A stretch of 64,000 nucleotides of DNA from Otis tarda. Its lineage: Eukaryota; Chordata; Aves; Otidiformes; Otididae. Positions within the stretch are counted from its first letter, which is position 1. The number at the start of each line of letters is the position of its first letter. The DNA is taken from the NCBI GenBank assembly GCA_026413225.1, contig CM048552.1, positions 162,390,053 through 162,454,052 of the forward strand, in the 5' to 3' direction. This document shows, piece by piece, positions 42,402 through 51,410 of the stretch. The notes beneath the pieces were generated by a model. It was not told the DNA's origin. It searched no databases and saw only the letters and a list, made by a program, of their open reading frames with translations. The position numbers and the translations under genes are program-made.

Positions 42402-43884
42402 ATGCACACATACCAAAAAACCTAACTGGTGATTCAGTACTTCCTAAGTGCTCATATTTTACATCTCTGCAGAGAGGACAGTTAAAGAACTAGACAAGTG
42501 ACTAGAAAAGTGCCAGTCCTGTACAAACAGCAGAAGGAACTTCCTTTCTGCATCAACTACACTAAGCAGGAACTAGTTAATTTTTTCTATAGCAGGAAAA
42601 AGCACTGCCACAAATGCACTTAAAAGATGTGGGTATCTGGAATCTTTTAAAGATTCTATAACATGTCACCCAAAGGATTTCTTATTGTTGTACAATGCCT
42701 TATCCATTGTTAAAATCCAGACCATTTCTATCCAAACTGCTGACATGTCCCACAGCAGGACAGTTGCTCTAACATTCTTGTCAGTCACAGCAGTGTACAA
42801 GGCATAGAAAATACAGATTAATTCGAGTTATACTAGTCTTCTGCCTTAACTGAGCTTTCTACTCTTTCTTTGCCCATCCACTCTTGCTTTCCATCTTCCC
42901 TACCTTTAATTGCATCCTTGATTGCCTCCCATCTTCCAGGAAATATCACTTTTTTTTTTTACAGCAAGAAACAGGCCTACATATTTCTACTGCAAGTGTG
43001 ACATCACCAGACGCCACTTATCTGCAGGTCAGCCTCCCCAAAACATACACCTCTTCAACCAAACTCAAGAGAACAGACATACTTTCCAGGACTTCATATA
43101 TTGGCTACAATATACGAAGACTAGCACTCAAACATTTGTCACAGACTACTTTTTGTCTTTTCAAATATTGCTCCATTAGGAGTTCAGGCTATACATTAAT
43201 AGGTAGCATTAACCAGCTAGCCCAGCTGACAGTAATCAAAACCATGGTCTGAATGTCAGATATGCACAGAATACCCATCACCAAAATAAGCATTTCTTCA
43301 GTTATATTAACAGTCTCAGATAGCTTTCTTCACCAAATTTGTGTAAAAATTCTCTTCCATGCAAAGCATCTTGGTCACTTAAGAGTCATTAGGAATTATT
43401 TTTTTTTAAATTAACTAGGGAGATTTTTTAACTGCAGTGGGTGCCTCAACCTGCTACAATTTGTGATGCTTGAAGGAATCAGTCCTTCTAGGGATGAATA
43501 AAAGTGCTAATCTCTAAGTCACAAAAAGACATCTAAGGCTACACAAATTTCAGTTATTTGCATTTACAGTTTGGCCTGTACAGTTTGCTATCCATTTAGA
43601 GAACCTGAGCCAGTTCCTAAGGAGCCCGAAGTCAGTTTGTGACCAAGCATTCTGCATTTGGACAGACCTGAATTACTCATGTGTCATGTCACCCTAGTGA
43701 GTTAAGTGTAATGAAAAAAACCTGAAACACTCCACCCCAAGAAACAAACAAACAAAAACCTTAAAAAAACTAAAACCAACAGGTGAGCCTGAAATGAGAC
43801 TGAATTCACAGAACTGTTCATCTATTAAATCACTTTAGGAAACTACGCAAGAGTAAGTTTTATTTAACAGTAAGAATTAAATGC

Positions 43885-43934
43885 TATGGGTTTGGGGTTT
43901 TTTTTGTTTGTGGGGGTTTTGGGGGGGGGGGTGG
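43885..43934 (+). repeat. G-run and T-run tract with G-quadruplex potential
   Basis: Successive runs GGG, GGGG, GGGGG and about eleven or more G are separated by T-rich spacers. This fits a possible G-quadruplex on the plus strand. The long G-run is also prone to sequencing length error. Confidence 0.6.
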
Positions 43935-46900
43935 TTTGTTTTTTTTTTCTTTAGGAAGGTGAAAAATCTAGACTGAGAGAAGATCCATTTTACAACTCAG
44001 TCTCGACTCACAGGGCCACTAGTCAGTTCCCCTCCAGCCAGGAAACCTCCTGGCTGTAACAATTAACAGCCTTGTATTAAATCCCTTTAAAAATCTAACT
44101 TCATTCAATGTATGCGACATTTTTTATTTGCCTTTTCTTTCAAACTACCATTCAAAATGGGAAGCTTCAGAACTGGTAGCATGCAACAATACCAGGGTGG
44201 GAACGCGTGTCTAGCCTCACTGATTCCAGACTGACAATTCTCATACACCATGTTAACAGGTACCAGTCTCAACTCTCCTCCTCCAGACCTTATCAACTGA
44301 GGGAAAACAGATGCTCTTTAACACTGTGACACAGATGTAAAAGACAAGTGCAGCTGACAATCCATCAGGAAGAACAGCACATAGTAAATGAAGTAGAGAA
44401 GAATCCTAATGGCATATTTTTATTTCCCTCACAGGATCTTCTCATTTAGACATCATCCAAAAATGCGAACAGGAAAGCAAATGACCAGAAATTCATACTC
44501 TGAGAACAAAGCTGTAGACTTCATAGCAAGGCTATGATGAACAGTCACAACATGCTATAGTCCACTGCTTTGTGATCAGTTGCTTTATCTCCTGTATCCA
44601 CTCCATTTTGGGTTTTATATATTGAATGCCATTTGACTATGCACCTCAAGCTACTAAAACCAAACATTTAGAGAGGAGGTAGCTTTGGGGAATTAATTTT
44701 AGTCTAGTAATAAGGGGGCATAGGGAGGAGAAAGGTTGTTTAGAAACAATCCATACATTTATTGGATCCTTCAGTCACAAATTTGAAGAAAGCTGTGGGT
44801 CTTTCTAAGTAAGACTTCACAGACAAGACCACTTATGAACATGCAAACTCAAGTGATGTATTTTAAAGATAAGAACTAGTGAAAAGCAGAACATGGAATG
44901 CTGGATTCATTTTCTTATGATAGTACGTTAGCCATGCAGGAGAGATAACACTGTGCTACCACAGCAGGGGATGTCCCCTTCTAGTCCTATGTTCACTTAA
45001 TGCCTATGAACTAGCTATTACTCAAAATGTCTGCTCCTGACAGTCATCTCACTAGTTGCTTTGATATTCTAAAGTCAACACAAGAAAGTCAATTCTGAAG
45101 AACTGTTTTTTCAGTATCATCTAGCGACAAATTAGTGAAAAACAACTGCTTAATTTCCCCGTATGCTTTCAGACACTGAGTGTACAGAAAAGTTTTCTAT
45201 GGTTAACAGGCAAGGTTTTCCTTATAAGGCTAAGTGCACTATACTACAACTTCAGGCAAGTATTAATACTGCTTGGAATTCCTTGCTTTTTGTTTAGAAA
45301 GACAGATAAAGTTATGATCTTCCTACATAATACACATTTAAAATAAAATTTAATTTTACACAACTCCGAAAAATCCATGCAGGGTTATCTTTATTAGTGC
45401 TAAGCTCACAGAAGTTCATATGACTCAGACTAATTCACAGCAGTTCACTTGAAAAATTATTACCTGTATCAGAGCCAGTAGAAAGAAGCTTCTCATCCAC
45501 ATGACAGTGTTTTAATAGACTTAGCTGAACACATCTGCAGAAAATGCTTCTTGGTATTTCTGCAGGATTTTTTAAACTATCACTTGTTTTAGCTACCTAA
45601 CCACTCCAGTCAACCTTCTACAGAAACATCAGCAACAAGCCTCAGCTTATTTCAGTAACACCAGCTGCATTTGGCAGCATTACTTCTCTCCCTACTATCT
45701 CCTGTCAACTAGAGTTCTGTCTCAGCTACACTAGAACTAGCATACACAGGATTAAGGATAATTTCTTAGAAGACATTAAACTATAAAAAAATTACACGGA
45801 ACTTGATGTACAAGGAAAGACTACATTCACTTCTTACACACCTGTGAGAAAGCTACTGATACATTAAAAGTATTACAGATATTTTCAGAAAAGAGCATGC
45901 ATGATTAATTTGAAACTTTGGGTAATGTAAGTTATAAAGTTAATAAGCCATGGCTGTATTGAAAGCATGCAAGTAAGACCAATATTACAGTTTACACAGG
46001 CATCATGGTAACTGCCTCTTGACTAAAGCATAGCTTACCATGTCTTTGAAATGCTGTATGACAGTTATTCCTCACAGACTTGCACCATGTATTTTTTGGA
46101 GTCTGGGCAATTACAAGATTAAATGCTGGAAACACTAACAAATGTCACACAGTTTGTTCTCATACAAAGATATTAAAAATAGGTACACTCCAACATACCT
46201 GATGGATAATTTAAGGTTCCATGGGCATAAAAACTGCTTCTGCAAGCATACAGTTCTTAAAAACTTCATTGTCTACCTGTAATATACATCTTCAGGCATT
46301 TCAAAATATGATGCTTATATAGCAGTATAAACATGATCACATACTGAAATGCAGGAAGCATTTTAACTTCAAAGAATATAACTTTTATACTCAAAAAGGA
46401 GTTAATCCTGCCATCACCAGGAGACAACCACAGAAACTTTTCATACAGGAATCGGGACGAGACACACGTCTTCATCTACTGATTTCACTGACACAAGCCT
46501 CCTCTAATCAGCAAAACTAAGAAGAAAATTTTAAGCATGGGAAAAGAACGTTCCGAGTAAGAAACGTATCTGAGCAATACATTTCCAAGAAACAGGGAGA
46601 GAAAAAACGGACAGAAACTGAGTAGCACACAGTGAAAGCTTCAGTTGGCTTGGCTACTTCAGGAAGAAACTTAAGAGATACCAAACCCATCTAAGGATTT
46701 TCAATGTCTTGCTAGAGGAGAGTAGTGTTCTGAGCCAGCACTGCAATATACACTGACTCTGGAAAAAGCGTTTAACACTCTTAGGAGCAACGACCCATTT
46801 AGCTTAGTATTCCATTTTTGTTTGAAGAAAGAACAGCAAGGGCAGCATTGACCCAAATATTCTCAATTTTCCTACCACAAAGGTATTTTAGCTACTATAC

Positions 46901-47352
46901 AGAGGCTGGCAGCTGTAAGTGACAAATCAAGTACTTTGAATTTACAGCATTAGACCTCTGGAGGCCTGGTTTAGGAAATAAAATCATTAATGCTGCACTA
47001 CAAGTGTAGTTTTATTAACACACAGCTCATTCAAAAAACAAGGAGATGTTGAATGCTCCCCTAGCAGATTTTACATTGACACTTCCTTAAGGAGCTAGTT
47101 ACCACATCTTCCCCAACCAACCTCAGCTTCTTTGAAGCAGTTATAAGGATGAGTTTTCCCCAGTTAAGTTCTTTGGGTAGCTCACGAGATGCTTTATTTC
47201 ATTGCTATGCATCACAGGCTAAGTGATTCACTCCAAAGGTTCTGAGCTGACCACTGGTACAACAAATGTAGATTCTCCACAAGAAGTGGACACCTGACTA
47301 GTATTACAGATTGCAAAGCTGAGGAATAATTAAGGCCATGCCTGTAACCTCA

Positions 47353-47358
47353 TTTATT
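47353..47358 (-). terminator. MIR17HG: Candidate poly(A) signal of the miR-17-92 host transcript
   Basis: Read on the minus strand this is AATAAA, the first one I find downstream of mir-92a-1, about 500 bp past the hairpin. Further AATAAA hexamers follow near 47.19 and 47.01 kb. Hexamers of this kind are common in AT-rich DNA, so the true 3' end is undetermined. Confidence 0.25.
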
Positions 47359-47855
47359 CCTCTGGAATTTTGACAAATTCTGGGTGGAAGAACTAAGGCT
47401 AAAAATGTGCTCTATTACCAAGTACAACATACACAGTTTTAAAATAATAAAAGCATTACAAAAGAAAGCTACCAAATCCTTCACACAATTTGAATTTGAG
47501 AAGCAAGCTTACATTGAAGAAGTCAGAACTTTCACCCAGATTTTCTGATACCCAAGATCCATTTCTTCCCAACAAATTCATGAAGAAACTGTAAACAAGT
47601 ATCCACCTCAGTTTAATAGAAAGCTAGTAAGAGCCTTAAAAAAAATTCACATGAGGATTTCAGTAAATACATATTGTCAGCAACAAATCCAGTACATACA
47701 AACAAGAAGCCAGATACAGAAAAATGTGAAAGTCTGGTTACACAGAAAATTACATGGCATATTTTTCAAGAAGAAATTAAAAAAATCTTAGGTTTCCTGG
47801 ATCTGTGAAGGAGAAAATCCTTAAAGCTACGAAGGTGTTTCAGCCTCTCTCCCCA

Positions 47856-47933
47856 CCAACCTCAACAGGCCGGGACAAGTGCAATACCACAGACACACAC
47901 AGCATTGCAACTGATCCCAACCTGTGTAGAAAG
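47856..47933 (-). ncRNA. MIR92A1: mir-92a-1 precursor hairpin
   Basis: This is the last hairpin of the cluster, 78 nt, with the guide on the 3' arm at 47865-47886 (begins TATTGCACTTGTCCC, seed ATTGCAC). The guide matches vertebrate miR-92a over its full 22 nt. The 5' arm reads AGGTTGGGATCAGTTGCAA. Mammals have G at the twelfth base, where this copy has A, which changes a G·U wobble to an A-U pair. miR-92a acts on integrin alpha-5 and BIM mRNAs, among others. The hairpin lies 35 nt after mir-19b-1. Confidence 0.98.
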
Positions 47934-47968
47934 GGGTACCATTTTTCCACACTCACTGACTGACTTGT

Positions 47969-48055
47969 CACTGCCACAGTCAGTTTTGCATGGATTTGCA
48001 CAGCAGAGTATCACACAGCTGGATGCAAACCTGCAAAACTAACCAGAGAACAGTG
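47969..48055 (-). ncRNA. MIR19B1: mir-19b-1 precursor hairpin
   Basis: The hairpin is 87 nt with the guide on the 3' arm at 47980-48002 (begins TGTGCAAATCCATGC, seed GTGCAAA), identical to vertebrate miR-19b. The 5' arm AGTTTTGCAGGTTTGCATCC also matches. The outer stem is closed by CACTG and CAGTG. The miR-19 family is the main oncogenic part of the cluster in mice through repression of PTEN. It lies 56 nt after mir-20a. Confidence 0.98.
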
Positions 48056-48111
48056 TTAAATTAAACAACAAATAACGTGTAAGACATGCGGAATATGTAG
48101 TTCTACAGCTA

Positions 48112-48182
48112 GCAGTACTTTAAGTGCTTATAATGCAGTAGATTAGTGAACACTACCTGCACTATAAGCACTTTAGTGCTAC
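48112..48182 (-). ncRNA. MIR20A: mir-20a precursor hairpin
   Basis: The hairpin is 71 nt with the guide on the 5' arm at 48153-48175 (begins TAAAGTGCTTATAGTGC, seed AAAGTGC), identical to vertebrate miR-20a. The 3' arm reads ACTGCATTATAAGCACTT. The human passenger strand has G where this copy has the A before AGCAC, so pairing with the guide is tighter here. The loop also differs from human (TTCACTAA). The miR-17/20a seed targets E2F1, CDKN1A and TGFBR2. Confidence 0.98.
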
Positions 48183-48279
48183 AAGAGCTGTCATTCACTA
48201 GACTGCTGTTAAAATAAGGGAGGCCACAAAATATCCCATAACCAGCAGAAAGCATTCAAACTCCTTGATGTAGATTATA

Positions 48280-48361
48280 ACAGGCCACCATCAGTTTTGC
48301 ATAGATTTGCACAACTACACTCTTCTTGTAGTGCAACTATGCAAAACTAACAGAAGACTGC
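48280..48361 (-). ncRNA. MIR19A: mir-19a precursor hairpin
   Basis: The hairpin is about 82 nt with the guide on the 3' arm at 48291-48313 (begins TGTGCAAATCTATGC, seed GTGCAAA), identical to vertebrate miR-19a. The 5' arm AGTTTTGCATAGTTGCAC is conserved. The loop is CAAGAAGAGTG, with one change from human. It shares the PTEN-repressing seed with mir-19b-1 and lies 68 nt after mir-18a. Confidence 0.98.
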
Positions 48362-48429
48362 AAAGCAGAAAAACTACTGGAACATCTACAGTCTTAACCT
48401 GAGTGACTGGATGAAGACATAACTTCTTA

Positions 48430-48500
48430 TGCCAGAAGGAGCACTTAGGGCAGTAGATGCTAATCTACTTCACTATCTGCACTAGATGCACCTTAGTACA
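48430..48500 (-). ncRNA. MIR18A: mir-18a precursor hairpin
   Basis: The hairpin is 71 nt with the guide on the 5' arm at 48473-48495 (begins TAAGGTGCATCTAGTGC, seed AAGGTGC), identical to vertebrate miR-18a. The 3' arm ACTGCCCTAAGTGCTCC also matches. The only difference I note from human is at the fourth base of the stem (TGTA for TGTT). Processing of this hairpin is known to depend on hnRNP A1 binding its terminal loop, and that loop (GAAGTAGATTAGC) is kept. It lies 70 nt after mir-17. Confidence 0.98.
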
Positions 48501-48570
48501 AAAAGCACTTGACACCACCACACTGTACCTTTCCAATCTCTGAAGTCCTGCAAGATCTCCTGAGGCAGTT

Positions 48571-48655
48571 GTCAACATAATGCTACAAGTGCCTTCACTG
48601 CAGTAGGTTCTATATATCACTACCTGCACTGTAAGCACTTTGACATTACTCTGAC
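48571..48655 (-). ncRNA. MIR17: mir-17 precursor hairpin
   Basis: This is the first hairpin of the cluster, 85 nt from GTCAGAGTAATG to TATGTTGAC. The 5' arm guide at 48620-48642 begins CAAAGTGCTTACAGTGC (seed AAAGTGC), and the 3' arm miR-17-3p at 48583-48604 begins ACTGCAGTGAAGGCAC. Both match vertebrate miR-17. The loop (GATATATAGAACCT) differs from human, as loops usually do. Targets in vertebrates include E2F1, CDKN1A and BMPR2. It heads the polycistron, and cleavage of the cluster's primary RNA is coordinated through a folded core. Confidence 0.99.
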
Positions 48656-48874
48656 GCAATCAGCGTTTTTAGTAATTCAAGATATGTTGTCTACCTTGTA
48701 CCTGCTGAAAGAAAAGAACAAAGTGAGTATTTGATCAGGTTTTGAATTGCACACCTTTGATAATCAAGCTTTGGAACATATATTCACACTTATATTTCTG
48801 GGCTGAAGACATCCTTCACAGTAAGCTGAAGCAGCGCATTAGCCCAGCCCAGGACTCACACACACTACTAGCAG

Positions 48875-48877
<3 letters not shown>

Positions 48878-48908
<31 letters not shown>
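48878..48908 (-). repeat. A31 homopolymer (T31 on the transcript strand)
   Basis: An uninterrupted run of 31 A on the plus strand becomes a U-tract in the MIR17HG primary transcript, about 220 nt upstream of mir-17. The length is likely variable and subject to sequencing error. Confidence 0.9.
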
Positions 48909-48910
<2 letters not shown>

Positions 48911-49861
48911 AATGCTGATTAACAGCAGAAGTGCCCAATCGTGAAAATGAGCCAACTGCTTGTCCCATACCATTCTCAGAACACCATCACAACTTGTGGG
49001 GGTGAAAATAAGCACAAGTTTTTAAAGACCAACCTGAAACAAGGTAAGAACTCCCACTGCCTCTCCTCAGTGAGAATAAAAAGGAATTATATCAAGTATA
49101 AACAAAGTTTATGCCCAATTATAGGTAATCAGGAATTTAGAAATTATATTGAATAGAACATACATCAGCTTTCTCAAGTCCAGAAAGCATTTTACCACAT
49201 GCCAGGTGCTCTCTTAAGTTTTCCAATTACTTGTTTTGCTGGCAAATTAGAACATTTACTGCTACTGCCACAGACACTCTGCCTCAAAATACAATTCCTA
49301 CCATTGTATTTAGATTGGCCTATCTAGCAACAAAAAGCAGTTTCTAATGACGGTTATAAAATACACTATCACAACCAAATTACAGCTACTTATTACAAAC
49401 TCAAGGTTCAGTAAAGCAGGACAAAGCTATATTCAAAATTTTAAATAACATTTTATTCCTTTTTTAATAGGAATATGGACTTGAAAGATCATGCAAATAT
49501 AAAGTCTTTCTTATCTGATACTTATAGCAAGCTTAAAATACTACTGTGAAACTACAAGAGAAACCTAACTTTTGTTTGACTGGAAAACAAGCTTTGCTCA
49601 AAGAAAAATCCCAGATACAGAATTTAAACATTTTTAAGACCCTTTCACTGTCCAGCGGCTTTAGTTGGACAAATGAGTGCTTGAAAAGCTTGTATTACTC
49701 TCCTTTAAATGAGTGAAATCATGGTCTGGTACATGTGCCTTCAGTTCCAAGGAACTCTTCAGAATTTAGTGCTCCTAACCAAAGTCTCAGGCTCGACCTC
49801 AAAAGCACTGGTTCTGCCTCTACATTTTAAAAAGTAAGTTATTAAAAAAATAAAAACTTAC

Positions 49862-49949
49862 CATTTTCAGTGAAAAGTAACTTCCTCCACAAATACGCTA
49901 CTGCAACATCCACAGAAAGGTCCATTATTTCCTGCTGCACGTGTCGATA
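49862..49949 (-). other. MIR17HG: Candidate MIR17HG exon, 88 nt
   Basis: On the minus strand a TGGTTTTTTTTCAG acceptor is followed by 88 nt and the donor ATG|GTAAGT. The segment sits between the CpG island and the miRNA cluster, where an early exon of the host gene would be expected. One frame is open throughout and includes DLSVDVAVAYLWRKLLF, while the other two frames contain a stop. A CACGTG E-box (49938-49943) lies within it. I do not recognise the peptide, and an open run of 29 codons can arise by chance. The splice signals are good, but use is not proven. Confidence 0.5.
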
Positions 49950-50290
49950 CTGAAAAAAAACCACCAAGTTATTTGCTTTTTGCTGCTGAGGAGAGAACAA
50001 AGTCACCGAGCAAGTTCCCGAACGCCAGGCCTCCCCGTCCCCACTCCACCCGCGCGGAGGGCGCGAAACGCTCCGGTACCCCCCAGGCGGCGAGGAACCG
50101 CCCCGTGTGACACCCTACACGCGGGTCCCCTCTTCTCCCAGAACCAACGCCTCCCTCCCCAGGCCGGGGAGCCCTCCGAGGCCAGCCGCTATCGCTCCAG
50201 CGGCTCGGCGCGGCCCAGCGAGGCCTGGACGGGGTTGGGGGGGGGTTGCCGGGCCCTCCCCGGGCCGGGCCTGCTCCCCTCACCGCGCAG

Positions 50291-50296
50291 CACGTG
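50291..50296. promoter_or_regulatory. CACGTG E-box
   Basis: A palindromic canonical E-box lies in the CpG island, a few bases from a donor-like CGCG|GTGAGG (minus, exon end 50284). MYC binds E-boxes at the mammalian MIR17HG locus. Equivalence of this site is inferred only. Confidence 0.4.
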
Positions 50297-51404
50297 CTCC
50301 TGCGAGAACACAGGGGCGGCCGCGCACACCGCGCCCGCCAGGGGGCGCCGCCACCGGCAGCGCGGAGGTCACAGCCCGGCTACGGCGTGACGCCCCCCCA
50401 CCCTCCCCCTCCGCCCGACCGGGCCCGCCGAGCCCCGCAGCCCGGGCCGAGGGGAAAGGGCCGGGCCCGCCCGCTCCCGGGGGCCGCCCGGGCCGGGAAG
50501 GGGCCTCAGCGGGGGGAGGGGAAGCGGCTCCCCGCGACCGCCGCTGCCCACACGCGGCTCCGGGCCTAACAGGGAACAATCGGCCCCAGCACGCAGCCGC
50601 CGCCATGTCCCCCGCCTCCTCCCCCTCCCCAGCAACATGGCGCCGCCGAGGCCCCGCAGCTGCCGCCGCGCCGATTTCGTAATGAAGCCCGCGGCTCCCG
50701 AGCGGCGGCGGCGGCGCGGGGGTCGCCCGCTGCCCCCTGCCCGGGAAAGGCGGGGAGCCCGCGCACGGCAGCCCGCGCCGCGGCGGGGACGGGAGGGGAG
50801 GGGGGGGGGGGAAGAGGAGGGCCCGCCGCCCCCGCCCCTCCTGCGAACAAAAGCCCATGCGGAGGGGCCCGGGACGCGCTCGCAGCCCGCGGCGCTGCCC
50901 CCTCCCCGGGGCCCCGCGCCCCCTCCCCCGGGGGGCGGCGGAGCACAAAGCGTCTCCGCTGGGAACTCCCCGAGAGCCCCCCCCCCCTCCCCCACCACTC
51001 CCCCTCCGCACCCTCCCTCCCTGCCCGCCGCCGCCTCTTTTACCGCCGCTGCCGTTCCCCGAGCTGGGCGTGGGCGGCGAGCGGAGCCCCCGCGCCGCCG
51101 CGGCCTCTGCCCCATGTGCGGCTTTGTTCTGGTGCCGCCAACTCCCCCCCGCAGCCGCGGCGGGCACGGCGCAAACTTTCCCGGACGGGCCTGGCCGCGG
51201 GGGCAGAAACCCCCGTCCGCCCGCTCCCAGCCCCGGCCCCCGGCAGCTGCCATTGTGCCGCGCGTGGGCCGCCCTGCCCGCCCCAGGGGCTCGGCCGCCC
51301 CGGGCCGCTCCCCGCCCCGGCCCAGCGGGCCGACCCGGGCCCGGAGCGCGGCGGGGCGAGGCGGAGGGAGGGGGGAGGGGAGCGGGCGGGAAGGGGGCGG
51401 CAGG

Positions 51405-51410
51405 ACTCAC
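51405..51410 (-). other. MIR17HG: Candidate first-exon splice donor of MIR17HG
   Basis: On the minus strand the sequence is GCTGCG|GTGAGTCC, a near-perfect donor inside the CpG island. Paired with the acceptor at 49950-49951 it would remove about 1.46 kb. A comparable donor (GGCTG|GTGAGT) has its exon end at 51743. Confidence 0.4.

Larger units (their letters stand above)
25401..47352. other. Intergenic region between GPC5 and the miR-17-92 locus
   Basis: About 22 kb of AT-rich DNA with no recognisable exon. It contains a small CpG island (28530-28745), a CR1 reverse-transcriptase fragment (33510-34411), a solo LTR (37059-37522), a purine tract (42351-42401) and a G-rich run (43885-43934). 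The rest I read as unique or unclassifiable sequence. Open frames in it are at most about 180 codons. The longest is an extension through the small CpG island, and none has a known domain. Confidence 0.75.
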
